From Brevundimonas sp. NIBR11 (GTDB lineage Bacteria > Pseudomonadota > Alphaproteobacteria > Caulobacterales > Caulobacteraceae): a stretch of 64,000 bases of DNA. Below, piece after piece: positions 16,818-26,636 of this stretch (position 1 is its first letter; the number at the start of each line of letters is the position of its first letter). Where the stretch lies: the NCBI RefSeq assembly GCF_027912535.1, contig NZ_CP115465.1, positions 2,646,001 to 2,710,000 on the forward strand, in the 5' to 3' direction. A program made the position numbers and the translations under genes. Below the pieces are notes generated by a model, which made no database searches, was not told where the DNA came from, and was given only the letters and a program-made list of their open reading frames with translations.

Positions 16818-17681
16818 ATGCCTCGCCTGCTGATCCTCGCCGCCCTGTTTCTGACCTTCGCCCGTCCGGCGTCGGCTCAGCCCGCCGACGCCTCGCAGGT
16901 GGTGGCGGCGGAGCGCGCCTTCGCGGCGGACGGTCTGACCATGGGCGTCGATCGATCGTTCCTGAAGTGGTCGACCGAGGACGCGGTGATGATCGCGGGC
17001 GGGGCCCCGAGGCTGGCGCACGACATTCTCGACCCGCACGCCGGCTTCGATCCGGCCGCGCCGTCGCTGGTCTGGTGGCCGAACTGGGCCGGGATCGCCA
17101 AGTCGGGCGACCTGGGCTTCACCACCGGCGGGGTCGAAGTGGGAGGCCGGCGCACGGGCCACTATTTCACGATCTGGGAGCGGCAGCCGGACGGCGGCTG
17201 GAAATGGGTCTATGACGGCGGGGTCGGGGCGACGGCGGCGAACGTGCCCGGGCCCGAGACCGAGCCGGCCCTGTTGCCGACCTCCATCCTCGACTCGCGC
17301 AGCTCCGACGCCGCCATGTCCGAGGTGCGGACGGTGGAGGCGGTGCTGGCCGCCGGCGCCCTGAGAGATCAGAAGCAGGCGCATCTGGCGCTGCTGGCGC
17401 CCGACGGCCGAGTCTATGTCGCCCCCCTCCCGCCCGCTATCGGGCGCGACGCCTTCGCCGCCGCGCTGGACGCCTGGCCGCACCGGCTGGAACTGAGCGC
17501 GCCGTTCGGCGGCGGATCGTCGGCGGCCGGCGACATGGTCTGGACCTACGGCCGCGCCCTGTGGACCGGCGACGACGCCCAGCGCGCCGGCCACTATGTC
17601 CACCTGTGGCAGAAGCGGTCGATGGGCTGGGTGCTGGTCTTCGCCCAGATCATCGACGACCCGACGCCCACGGGCGGTTGA
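16818..17681 (+). CDS. exported protein with NTF2-like (SnoaL/DUF4440) domains
   Basis: A 287-residue protein with a cleavable signal peptide (MPRLLILAALFLTFARPASA, then QP). The mature part opens like DUF4440 proteins (QVVAAERAFAADGLTMGVDRSFLKW). The first NTF2-like unit ends with FTTGGVEVGGRRTGHYFTIW and QPDGGWKWVYDGG. A second unit repeats the pattern from about residue 165 (AAMSEVRTVEAVLAAGALRD) to the C-terminal GDMVWTYGRALW, GHYVHLWQKRSMGWVLVFAQ. So it is an internal duplication of a cone-shaped ligand-binding fold. No catalytic role can be assigned. It sits between hslV and hslU on the same strand, an unusual insertion. Confidence 0.75.
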   Translation: MPRLLILAALFLTFARPASAQPADASQVVAAERAFAADGLTMGVDRSFLKWSTEDAVMIAGGAPRLAHDILDPHAGFDPAAPSLVWWPNWAGIAKSGDLGFTTGGVEVGGRRTGHYFTIWERQPDGGWKWVYDGGVGATAANVPGPETEPALLPTSILDSRSSDAAMSEVRTVEAVLAAGALRDQKQAHLALLAPDGRVYVAPLPPAIGRDAFAAALDAWPHRLELSAPFGGGSSAAGDMVWTYGRALWTGDDAQRAGHYVHLWQKRSMGWVLVFAQIIDDPTPTGG

Positions 17682-17914
17682 TGCTGGGAACCCTCGAAGG
17701 TTCATCACGACGAGCACAGCACGGCCACAGAGGACACGACGAGATCACTCCTGGCCCCCGCAGGCATGGACTGCGATCGGTAGAGTCCGCGGACGGCTGT
17801 CGCCGTCAACTTTTCTGACCCGTCGTGTTCGCCGTGAAGCGCCGTGATCGCGGTGATGAACCAGACTTCCGTGGCGCACTCCCAAAACCCGCACGGACGC
17901 CCTATCTCGTCCGC

Positions 17915-19219
17915 ATGACCGACCTGTCTCCCCGTGAAATCGTTTCCGAACTCGACCGCTTCATCGTGGGCCAGCACGACGCCAAGCGCGCCGTCGCCGT
18001 GGCCCTGAGGAACCGCTGGCGTAGGAAGCGCGTGCCCGACGACCTGCGCGACGAGGTCACGCCCAAGAACATCCTGATGATCGGCCCGACCGGCGTTGGC
18101 AAGACCGAGATCGCCCGGCGTCTGGCCAAGCTGTCCGGTTCGCCCTTCCTGAAGGTCGAGGCGACCAAATTCACCGAGGTCGGCTACGTCGGCCGCGACG
18201 TCGATCAGATCATGCGCGATCTGGTCGAGGCGGCGCTGGTCATGGTCCGCGATACCCGTCGCGCCGGCGTCCGCGCCAAGGCCGAGGCGGCGGCGGAGGA
18301 ACGCATCCTCGACGCACTCGTCGGGCCGGGCTCTCAGCCGGCGACCCGCGAAGCGTTTCGCAAAAAGCTTCGCGCCGGCGAGATGGACGACAAGGAGATC
18401 GAGATCCAGTTGGCCGACACCGCCTCGCCGATCCAGGGGCTCGACATGGGCGGGGCGGGCGGCAACGTCGGGCTGCTGAACCTGTCGGACATGCTGGGCA
18501 AGCTGGGCGGAGGGCGCACCAAGTCGGTCAAGACGACCGTCAAGGACGCGCTGACCCCGCTGCTGGCTGAGGAGAGCGACAAGCTGCTGGATCAGGACAG
18601 CCTGACCCGCGAGGCACTGACGCTGGCGGAGAACGAGGGCATCGTCTTCATCGACGAGATCGACAAGGTCGCCGGGCGTCAGGATCGCGGCGGCGCCGAC
18701 GTGTCGCGCGAAGGGGTGCAGCGCGACCTCCTGCCCCTGATCGAGGGCACGACGGTCTCGACCAAATACGGGCCGGTGAAGTCGGACCATGTCCTGTTCA
18801 TCGCCTCGGGCGCCTTTCATGTGTCGAAGCCCTCCGATCTGCTGCCCGAGCTTCAGGGTCGCCTGCCGATCCGGGTCGAGCTGAAGGCCCTGACCCGCGA
18901 CGACTTCGTGCGCATCCTGACCGAGCCCGAGGCCAATCTGATCCGTCAGAACCAGGCATTGCTGGCGACGGAGGATGTGGCCCTGACCTTCACCCCGGAC
19001 GCGGTCGAGGCCCTGGCGGACGCGGCGGTGGCGGCGAATGGTCAGGTGGAGAACATCGGGGCGCGGCGTCTGGTGACCGTGATCGAACGGGTGCTGGAGG
19101 AGACGTCATTCAAGGCCTCGGACCTCTCGGGCCAGACCTTGACCTTCGACGGCGATGCGGTGCGCGAAAAGGTCGGCGACCTGGCGAAGAACGCGGACCT
19201 CAGCCGGTACATTCTCTGA
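17915..19219 (+). CDS. hslU: ATP-dependent protease ATPase subunit HslU
   Basis: A 434-residue AAA+ unfoldase that feeds substrates to HslV. Opening [20 protein letters not shown] is the family N-terminus and decides the start; upstream in-frame codons back to 17825 look non-coding. Walker A GPTGVGKT at 57-64, pore motif G-Y-V-G-R-D ([18 protein letters not shown]), an I-domain in the middle, Walker [11 protein letters not shown], and the C-terminal DLSRYIL, which docks into HslV. Length close to E. coli HslU (443). Separated from hslV by the NTF2-like gene and 233 intergenic bases, so it may have its own promoter. Confidence 0.96.
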   Translation: MTDLSPREIVSELDRFIVGQHDAKRAVAVALRNRWRRKRVPDDLRDEVTPKNILMIGPTGVGKTEIARRLAKLSGSPFLKVEATKFTEVGYVGRDVDQIMRDLVEAALVMVRDTRRAGVRAKAEAAAEERILDALVGPGSQPATREAFRKKLRAGEMDDKEIEIQLADTASPIQGLDMGGAGGNVGLLNLSDMLGKLGGGRTKSVKTTVKDALTPLLAEESDKLLDQDSLTREALTLAENEGIVFIDEIDKVAGRQDRGGADVSREGVQRDLLPLIEGTTVSTKYGPVKSDHVLFIASGAFHVSKPSDLLPELQGRLPIRVELKALTRDDFVRILTEPEANLIRQNQALLATEDVALTFTPDAVEALADAAVAANGQVENIGARRLVTVIERVLEETSFKASDLSGQTLTFDGDAVREKVGDLAKNADLSRYIL

Positions 19220-19294
19220 CCGATTGGCGTCGGCCTTAAATCCATCCCGATCCGTGCTATAAGGCGCGCTCCCCTTCACTCAGGATCACCGCCC

Positions 19295-20452
19295 GTGAGC
19301 GTTACGCTCGACCTGTCGCGCACCTCTGCCCCGGCCCCCAAGGCACCCGTCAACCTCTCCGGTCTGACGCGCGCGGGCCTGCGTCAGGCGCTGATCGACG
19401 CAGACATCTGCCCGCCCGAGAAGGCGAAGATGCGCGCCTCCCAGGTGTGGAGCTGGATGCACCACTACGGCGTGACCGACTTCGCAGCGATGAGCAATAT
19501 TGGCCGGGCGACGCAGGAGGCGATGGCCGCCGCCTTCACCCTCGCCCGCCCCGAGATCGTCGAGCGCCAGGTGTCGAAGGACGGCACCCGCAAATGGCTG
19601 ATCCGCACCGCGCCGGGAATCGAGATCGAGGCCGTCTACATCCCCGACGTGGGGCGGGCCGGGGCGCTGTGCGTGTCGTCTCAGGTGGGCTGCACGCTCA
19701 ACTGCACCTTCTGCCACACGGGTACGCAAAAGCTGGTCCGCAACCTGACCGCCGCCGAGATCGTGGCCCAGGTCCAGGTCGCCCGCGACGACCTGGAGGA
19801 ATGGCCGTCGCCCAAGGAAGACCGCCGCCTGTCGAACATCGTCTTCATGGGCATGGGCGAGCCGCTCTACAATCTTGATGCCGTGTCCGACGCCATCGAC
19901 ATCATCTCGGACAACGAAGGCATCGCCCTGTCGCGCCGCCGGATCACCGTCTCGACCAGTGGCGTCGTGCCCCAGCTCCAGGCGCTTGGCGAACGTACTC
20001 AAGCCATGCTGGCGATCAGCCTGCATGCCACCAACGACCCGCTGCGCGACGTGCTGGTGCCGCTGAACAAGAAGTACAATCTCGAAGCCCTGATGGACGG
20101 CATCCGCGCCTATCCAGGCATCTCCAACGCGCGCCGGGTGACGTTCGAATATGTGATGCTGAAGGGCGTCAACGACAGCCCCGACGAGGCCCGCGCGCTT
20201 CTGAAGCTGATCGAGGGCATCCCGGCCAAGGTCAACCTGATCCCATTCAACCCCTGGCCCGGCACGGACTATCAGTGCTCGGACTGGAAGACGATCGAGC
20301 GGTTCGCCGCCATCCTGAACAAGGCCGGCTATGCCTCGCCCATCCGCACCCCGCGCGGCCGGGACATCCTGGCGGCGTGCGGCCAGTTGAAGTCCGAGAG
20401 CGAGAAGGTCCGGGCGAGCGCGCTCAGGAAGGCCGAGCAAGCGGCGGCTTAA
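19295..20452 (+). CDS. rlmN: dual-specificity 23S rRNA (A2503-C2)/tRNA (A37-C2) methyltransferase RlmN
   Basis: A 385-residue radical-SAM methyltransferase. The iron-sulfur motif is C133-x3-C137-x2-C140 ([12 protein letters not shown]). The two mechanistic cysteines are present: C126 in ALCVSSQ and C362 near the C-terminus (DILAACGQL). Other family segments: [15 protein letters not shown] and [24 protein letters not shown] start at 19295 with CAGGA upstream; a TATAAG hexamer at 19258-19263 may be the -10 box. It follows hslU by 75 bases. Confidence 0.95.
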   Translation: MSVTLDLSRTSAPAPKAPVNLSGLTRAGLRQALIDADICPPEKAKMRASQVWSWMHHYGVTDFAAMSNIGRATQEAMAAAFTLARPEIVERQVSKDGTRKWLIRTAPGIEIEAVYIPDVGRAGALCVSSQVGCTLNCTFCHTGTQKLVRNLTAAEIVAQVQVARDDLEEWPSPKEDRRLSNIVFMGMGEPLYNLDAVSDAIDIISDNEGIALSRRRITVSTSGVVPQLQALGERTQAMLAISLHATNDPLRDVLVPLNKKYNLEALMDGIRAYPGISNARRVTFEYVMLKGVNDSPDEARALLKLIEGIPAKVNLIPFNPWPGTDYQCSDWKTIERFAAILNKAGYASPIRTPRGRDILAACGQLKSESEKVRASALRKAEQAAA

Positions 20453-20560
20453 ATCCGCAAAGACGGCAGATTTCGAGGGCCGACTGGACGGCTATCTTCG
20501 ACGGCCGTGAACCGCCAACCGCGCCAATTGCTTCGGTAAATACCGCCGACATCGCCAACT

Positions 20561-20585
20561 CATCCCATCGGCCGATATCGGGATG
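20561..20585. repeat. compound palindrome in rlmN-downstream gap
   Basis: CATCCC (20561-20566) and GGGATG (20580-20585) flank ATCGGCCGAT (20567-20576), itself a perfect 10-bp palindrome. It lies in the 209-bp gap before the membrane protein gene. It could be an operator or a weak hairpin; no T tract follows. Confidence 0.3.
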
Positions 20586-20661
20586 CGGTTCGTCCCGCCA
20601 TCCACGCGCGCCGAGGACCACGGTGTGGACTCGCCCCGGAAAGACGGTTCATCTTCGAACC

Positions 20662-21351
20662 ATGACCGCGCCGATGACATTTCCGACCTTCATCCAGGCG
20701 GTCGCGACCGAGGCCCGACGGATTCCCCGCAATGGGCTGCTTTGCATGGCCGCAGGGTCGGCGGCGTCCATCGGGTGCGAGCTGGTTCTCTGGTCCCACA
20801 GGCCCGGCCTGCAGACGACGGACTTCGGTCTGTACGGCGGCCTGGCTCTGGTTTGGGTCGGCCTGTCCTATCTCGTGCCGATGCTCATGCTGGGGCGACG
20901 GGCGTCGGCCGGCGGCTTTTTCAAGTTCGTCGCGACCTCTCTCGCCCTGCTTCTGCCCATGCTGGCTGCGATCGCCCTGCTGGTAATGGCGCTCAAGATG
21001 GGGTCGGCGTTCGGGCTGCTGGGCTTGGTCCTGCTGCTCTCTGCGGTCGTCCTCCTGCCCATGCTCGCGGGGTGGCCGCTGCTACAGGCGAACAGCGCCG
21101 GTTTCGTCAGCCCCTATTGGGCCTTCAAGGCGACCCGAGGCATGCGCTGGTCGCTGGTTGGCCTCTCGTTCGCCGTCGGCGGGATGGGAAAAACCCTTCC
21201 CGGAGCCGGAACGGCCGATGATCTCTGGGCGGCCCTGGCGCTGGCGGCCCTCGGCGCGGCCGTCAGTTTTCTCGTAGCGATGATCGGTTTCGGGATGGCG
21301 GTCGTCGCCTACAAGCAAATGGCTGCCGCCTTCCCCGATCCGATCATATAA
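20662..21351 (+). CDS. uncharacterised multi-pass membrane protein
   Basis: A 229-residue protein with about six predicted membrane helices (for example GGLALVWVGLSYLVPMLML, TSLALLLPMLAAIALLVMAL, GLLGLVLLLSAVVLLPMLAG and the last ALGAAVSFLVAMIGFGMAVV). The N-terminal MTAPMTFPTFIQAVATEARR is amphipathic. Between helices 4 and 5 is a conserved-looking loop SAGFVSPYWAFKATRGMRW. No family recognised. The ATG at 20662 is chosen; a second in frame is four codons later. The stop codon lies inside the palindromic operator of ahcY. Confidence 0.65.
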   Translation: MTAPMTFPTFIQAVATEARRIPRNGLLCMAAGSAASIGCELVLWSHRPGLQTTDFGLYGGLALVWVGLSYLVPMLMLGRRASAGGFFKFVATSLALLLPMLAAIALLVMALKMGSAFGLLGLVLLLSAVVLLPMLAGWPLLQANSAGFVSPYWAFKATRGMRWSLVGLSFAVGGMGKTLPGAGTADDLWAALALAALGAAVSFLVAMIGFGMAVVAYKQMAAAFPDPII

Positions 21352-21368
21352 GGACATCCTTATATGAT
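21343..21368. promoter_or_regulatory. 26-bp palindromic operator of ahcY (SahR-like candidate)
   Basis: ATCATATAAGGA (21343-21354), CA, TCCTTATATGAT (21357-21368): 12-bp perfect arms. It ends two bases before the -35 box of the ahcY promoter, the right place for a repressor. Methionine-cycle genes in proteobacteria are often controlled by ArsR-family SahR-type regulators at AT-rich palindromes of this form; that assignment is from memory and inference. Confidence 0.65.
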
Positions 21369-21370
21369 TG

Positions 21371-21399
21371 TTGCCCTGCGTCCGTTCGCAGGCTATAGG
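21371..21399 (+). promoter_or_regulatory. ahcY promoter
   Basis: TTGCCC (21371-21376), 17-bp spacer, TATAGG (21394-21399). Predicted start of transcription near 21406, giving a leader of about 36 bases with AAGGAG (21431-21436) before ATG 21442. Confidence 0.6.
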
Positions 21400-21441
21400 C
21401 GCGCGCAATCCCTCGACCCCGAGCGCGCCCAAGGAGCCTCC

Positions 21442-22833
<1,392 letters not shown>

Positions 22834-22896
22834 GAGGCGCTCACGCTCGGGTCGCGGAGCCTCGCTGCTTGAGCGCCGGGTGTTTGAAATGAGTGA

Positions 22897-22927
22897 GCGG
22901 CGCGCCGGTCTCCGGTGCGCCGCTTTT
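22897..22927 (+). terminator. Rho-independent terminator of ahcY
   Basis: GCGGCGCGCCGG (22897-22908) pairs with CCGGTGCGCCGC (22912-22923) around a TCT loop, one G-T pair, followed by TTTTCG. It abuts the stop of the converging gene. Confidence 0.85.
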
Positions 22928-22935
22928 CGTTTGCG

Positions 22936-24060
22936 TCAGGCCGCCAGCGCCAGGACGTCCGGGCGTTCGCGGCCCGACAAACTGGTCTCGAAGTCGGCGA
23001 GCAGGTCGAGCAATTCCTCCGCGCCCGGCGCGGACTTGTCGCCGCCCATGCGGTAACGCCAGAAGCTGACGATGTGCTGGATGGCGCCCAGCCGCTCGCC
23101 CAGACGGGCGAACAGGATCGGGGCGTCGCGCAGGAAGTCGCGGAAGGCGGTCGGCCGTCCCTCGCGCGTCAGCCCACGGAAGGCGTCGTCATAGACCCGC
23201 AGCATGTCGGCCGTGGCCTCGCAGGTCAGGACGATGCGACGACGCACCTGTTCCTTGGCCCGGTCGATGGCGACGTGCTGGTCGGCGTCGACCCGCCCCC
23301 AGGGCTTGACCCGGCGGACGCTGTCCACGACCCAGCCGATGTCGCCCGTGATCGCCTGAAGCGCCCATTTGTAATAGAGGAAGCCCTTCCAGCAGAAGAT
23401 TCCTTCCTCGTACTCGTCGGGGCGCAGCATCAGGGTCTGCCCCAGCGCGCTCATGTCGTCACCGGCCGTGTTGGACATGATCTTGGCCGTCAGACGCGCG
23501 ACCGGATTTTCCGCCGCGAGGTCGATGTCCGGTCCAATGGACAGATCGACCAGGGGTGTGATCTCGTCGGCCACGAACTCCCCCATCCGCATCAGGTCGG
23601 CCTCGGAGACGTTGAAATAGCAGCCATCGGGCTGGTGGCCGTTGCGGCGCAGCTGTTCGCGCAACAGGAAGGGGTCCAGGCTCGGCAGCTCGTCGATCAG
23701 CGACAGGGTGCGCCGGTCCGGGTGATGCGGCCCGATGCCCAGCGACTGTTCCAGCATCTGGTCGAAGCCGACCTGATCGATGAAGACATAGCGGCCGCCG
23801 ACACGCAGGTCCGCGCCGTCGATCGGCAGAACGATCTTGGTCGCCACGTAGCGGCGCACGCGGAACTCGTCGACCTCGTTGCGCCGCAGCCGGTGCTTGA
23901 TGATCAACGAGCTATTCAGGGTCGGATTCTCGAACAGCGGCGCGTCTCGCCAGCCGTCCGTACGCCCGTGCTCGTGGGCCACCCGCAGCAGGTTGAGCAC
24001 CCGCGCGGTCGACGCGGAGGTCCTCAGATTGTCCAGATTGCGGATCGCGCGGTCGGTCAT
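22936..24060 (-). CDS. unrecognised 374-residue soluble protein
   Basis: No family recognised. The start at 24060 (MTDRAIRNLDNLRTSASTAR) is supported by GGCAGGAGTTCGA directly before it. No signal peptide or membrane helix. Mixed alpha/beta N-terminal half with ATKIVLPIDGADLRVGGRYV and FIDQVGFDQMLEQSLG, and a mostly helical C-terminal half containing GIFCWKGFLYYKWALQAITG and RRRIVLTCEATADMLRVYDD. Codon use and GC match the neighbours, so it looks native rather than acquired. Converges on ahcY and is divergent from the small HIG1 gene, with about 120 bases between the starts. Confidence 0.6.
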   Translation of the reverse strand: MTDRAIRNLDNLRTSASTARVLNLLRVAHEHGRTDGWRDAPLFENPTLNSSLIIKHRLRRNEVDEFRVRRYVATKIVLPIDGADLRVGGRYVFIDQVGFDQMLEQSLGIGPHHPDRRTLSLIDELPSLDPFLLREQLRRNGHQPDGCYFNVSEADLMRMGEFVADEITPLVDLSIGPDIDLAAENPVARLTAKIMSNTAGDDMSALGQTLMLRPDEYEEGIFCWKGFLYYKWALQAITGDIGWVVDSVRRVKPWGRVDADQHVAIDRAKEQVRRRIVLTCEATADMLRVYDDAFRGLTREGRPTAFRDFLRDAPILFARLGERLGAIQHIVSFWRYRMGGDKSAPGAEELLDLLADFETSLSGRERPDVLALAA

Positions 24061-24179
24061 TCGAACTCCTGCCGCCGGTGTCATCGCACGGCAAAGGTTA
24101 GGATCGCGCGCAGCGGCACGGTTACCAGGTGGTTGAGGGTTGGCTGGCGCGGGGCTGCGACGACGCCTAGATTGACGCC

Positions 24180-24383
24180 ATGAACGTCTTCGACATCCTC
24201 GTCCTGATCGCCATCGGCGCGGTCGCCGTCACCCTCGGCTTCGGCATCTATTCGCTGTATCGCGGCGGCGACTATGCCCGTTCCAACTCCAACAAGCTGA
24301 TGCGGCTCCGGGTCGTGCTGCAGGCGACGGCGATCGTGTTGCTGATGGCCGGCCTGTGGTGGAAATCCACGCACGGAGCCTGA
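24180..24383 (+). CDS. HIG1-domain / twin transmembrane small protein
   Basis: A 67-residue inner-membrane protein with two helices (DILVLIAIGAVAVTLGFGIY and VVLQATAIVLLMAGLWW) joined by a loop with the HIG1-type SNKLMRLRVVLQA motif. Such proteins are common in alphaproteobacteria and related to mitochondrial respiratory-supercomplex factors. It sits four bases before the cobalamin adenosyltransferase gene, an order often seen in alphaproteobacteria. Confidence 0.8.
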   Translation: MNVFDILVLIAIGAVAVTLGFGIYSLYRGGDYARSNSNKLMRLRVVLQATAIVLLMAGLWWKSTHGA

Positions 24384-24387
24384 GCCC

Positions 24388-24960
24388 GTGGTCGTCCTCA
24401 ACAAGATCTACACCCGCACCGGCGACGGCGGCGACACGGGGCTGGCGTCGGGGGCGCGCGTTTCCAAGACCGATCCGCGCGTGGAGGCCTACGGGACCGT
24501 CGACGAGCTGAACGCCGTCATCGGCGTCGCCCGCTTGCACGCGGGCCAGAACGATCGCATCGACGCCATGCTGAGCCGGATCCAGAACGAACTGTTCGAC
24601 CTGGGTGCCGACCTGGCGACACCGCTCGATCCGCCGCCGAAATGGGAGGCGTTGCGCATCGTCCAGTCGCAGATCGACCGGCTGGAGGCCGAAATCGACT
24701 GGATGAACGAGAGCCTGAAGGCGCTGGACAGCTTCATCCTGCCCGGTGGTTCGCCGCTGTCGGCGCACCTGCATCTGGCGCGGACGGTGGCGCGCCGGGC
24801 CGAGAGGGACGCGATCCGGCTGATGGAGACGGGGACGCCGGTGACGGTCGAGGCGATCCGCTATCTGAACCGCCTGTCCGACCATCTGTTCGTCGCCGCC
24901 CGCCGGGCAAACGCCAACGGAGCCTCGGACGTGAAGTGGGTTCCGGGGGCGACGCGCTGA
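24388..24960 (+). CDS. pduO: cob(I)yrinic acid a,c-diamide adenosyltransferase, PduO type
   Basis: A 190-residue cytosolic enzyme that moves the adenosyl group of ATP to cob(I)alamin, giving coenzyme B12. Signatures: IYTRTGDGGDTGLASGARVSK (ATP loop, T-R-T-G-D-x-G), EAYGTVDELNAVIGVARL, the D-S-F-I-L-P-G-G-S motif, and RTVARRAERDAIRL plus YLNRLSDHLFVAARRAN. Start is GTG at 24388, four bases after the HIG1 stop, so the two are translationally close. Supplies the cofactor for methylmalonyl-CoA mutase, matching the mmsA gene that follows. Confidence 0.93.
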   Translation: MVVLNKIYTRTGDGGDTGLASGARVSKTDPRVEAYGTVDELNAVIGVARLHAGQNDRIDAMLSRIQNELFDLGADLATPLDPPPKWEALRIVQSQIDRLEAEIDWMNESLKALDSFILPGGSPLSAHLHLARTVARRAERDAIRLMETGTPVTVEAIRYLNRLSDHLFVAARRANANGASDVKWVPGATR

Positions 24961-25033
24961 CACTGGCGCGGGCCGCTGCGCGCGGCTAAACCGCCGCGCA
25001 CAAGAACAGTCTGATTTCCGAGGAAACGCCGCC

Positions 25034-26536
25034 ATGCGCGACATCAACCACTTCATCGACGGCGCGTCCTTCACGGGGACCTCGGGCCGGTTCGCCGACG
25101 TGTTCAACCCGAACACCGGCGAGGTCCAGGCGCGCGTCCAACTGGCCTCGGTCGAGGAGATGGATCGCGCGGTCCAGTCGGCCCAGAACGCCTTCGAGGG
25201 CTGGTCCTCGACCAACCCGCAGCGCCGCGCCCGCGTGATGTTCGAGTTCAAACGCCTGGTCGAGGCGAACATGAACGAGCTGGCCGAGTTGCTGTCGTCG
25301 GAACACGGCAAGGTCATCGCCGACTCGAAAGGCGACATCCAGCGCGGTCTGGAGGTCATCGAGTTCGCCTGCGGCATCCCGCACGCGCTGAAGGGCGAGT
25401 ATACCTGGGGCGCCGGCCCCGGCATCGACGTCTATTCGATGCGCCAGCCGCTGGGCGTGGTCGCAGGGATAACCCCGTTCAACTTCCCCGCCATGATCCC
25501 GATGTGGATGTTCGGCGTGGCCGTCGCCGTCGGCAACACCTTCATCCTCAAGCCGTCGGAGCGGGACCCGTCGGTTCCGGTGCGTCTGGCCGAGCTGATG
25601 ATGGAGGCGGGGGCGCCCGCCGGCGTGCTGAACGTCGTCCACGGCGACAAGGCGGCGGTCGACGCCATCCTGACCCATCCGCTGATCCATGCGGTCAGCT
25701 TCGTCGGCTCGTCCGACATCGCCCACTATGTCTACCAGACGGGCGCGGCCAACCATAAGCGGGTCCAGGCCATGGGCGGGGCCAAGAACCACGGCATCGT
25801 CCTGCCCGACGCCGACATGGATCAGGTCATCAAGGATCTGGCGGGCGCGGCCTACGGCTCGGCAGGGGAGCGCTGCATGGCCCTGCCCGTCGTGGTGCCG
25901 GTCGGAAAGAAGACCGCCGACGAACTGCGCGAACGGATGGTGGCCGAGATCGACACCCTGCGCGTCGGCGTCTCCACCGACGCGGGCGCCCACTACGGCC
26001 CCGTCGTCACGGCCCAGCACAAGGCCCGCGTCGAGGGCTGGATCGATCAGGGCGTCAAGGACGGCGCCGAACTGGTCGTCGACGGTCGCGGCTTCACCCT
26101 GCAGGGCCACGAGAAGGGCTATTTCGTCGGCCCGTCGCTGTTCGACCACGTCACGCCGGACATGGAGAGCTACAAGGAAGAGATCTTCGGCCCCGTGCTG
26201 CAGATCGTCCGCGCCGCCTCGTTCGAAGAGGCCCTGTCTCTGCCGTCGAAGCACCAGTACGGCAACGGCGTCGCCATCTTCACCCAGAACGGCCGCGCGG
26301 CCCGCGACTTCGCCGCCCGCGTCAACGTCGGCATGGTCGGCATCAATGTGCCGATCCCGGTGCCGGTCGCCTATCACACCTTCGGCGGCTGGAAGCGCTC
26401 GGCCTTCGGCGACACCAATCAGCACGGCATGGAGGGCGTGAAGTTCTGGACCAAGGTCAAGACGGTCACTGCACGCTGGCCGGACAGCGATTTGGAGCAC
26501 GCCGACAGCTCCTTCGTCATCCCGACCATGGGGTGA
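25034..26536 (+). CDS. mmsA: CoA-acylating methylmalonate-semialdehyde dehydrogenase
   Basis: A 500-residue member of the aldehyde dehydrogenase superfamily that turns methylmalonate semialdehyde plus CoA and NAD+ into propionyl-CoA (valine and myo-inositol breakdown). Seen: HFIDGASFTGTSGRFADVFNP at the start, GVVAGITPFNFPAMIPMWMF, KPSERDPSVPVRLAELMMEAG, and the nucleophile Cys281 in SAGERCMALPVVVPVG, the variant specific to MmsA. C-terminus FWTKVKTVTARWP is typical. RBS GAGGAAACGCCGCC before the ATG. Together with PduO it suggests propionyl-CoA is routed through B12-dependent mutase. Confidence 0.95.
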   Translation: MRDINHFIDGASFTGTSGRFADVFNPNTGEVQARVQLASVEEMDRAVQSAQNAFEGWSSTNPQRRARVMFEFKRLVEANMNELAELLSSEHGKVIADSKGDIQRGLEVIEFACGIPHALKGEYTWGAGPGIDVYSMRQPLGVVAGITPFNFPAMIPMWMFGVAVAVGNTFILKPSERDPSVPVRLAELMMEAGAPAGVLNVVHGDKAAVDAILTHPLIHAVSFVGSSDIAHYVYQTGAANHKRVQAMGGAKNHGIVLPDADMDQVIKDLAGAAYGSAGERCMALPVVVPVGKKTADELRERMVAEIDTLRVGVSTDAGAHYGPVVTAQHKARVEGWIDQGVKDGAELVVDGRGFTLQGHEKGYFVGPSLFDHVTPDMESYKEEIFGPVLQIVRAASFEEALSLPSKHQYGNGVAIFTQNGRAARDFAARVNVGMVGINVPIPVPVAYHTFGGWKRSAFGDTNQHGMEGVKFWTKVKTVTARWPDSDLEHADSSFVIPTMG

Positions 26537-26636
26537 GGCCCGGCCGGTCGGGTTCGCCCAACCGGTGTTCGAGGCGACGCATTTCGGTGTTAAGCGTTAC
26601 ACTGGCCGATATGCTGAAGCTGGAGCGCCTCCCCGC

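Noticed and set aside
16730..16843. 37-codon open frame starting ATG in the hslV-downstream gap
   Set aside because: No ribosome site, no conserved pattern, and it runs into the start of the NTF2-like gene in another frame.
17682..17914. Repeat element or small RNA before hslU (ACACGACG near 17733 and CGTCGTGT near 17821)
   Set aside because: The two copies are about 90 bases apart and only eight bases long; no stable structure or promoter was found.
21352..21441. SAH or SAM riboswitch in the ahcY leader
   Set aside because: The promoter leaves a leader of about 36 bases, too short for an aptamer, and the palindrome lies upstream of the -35 box.
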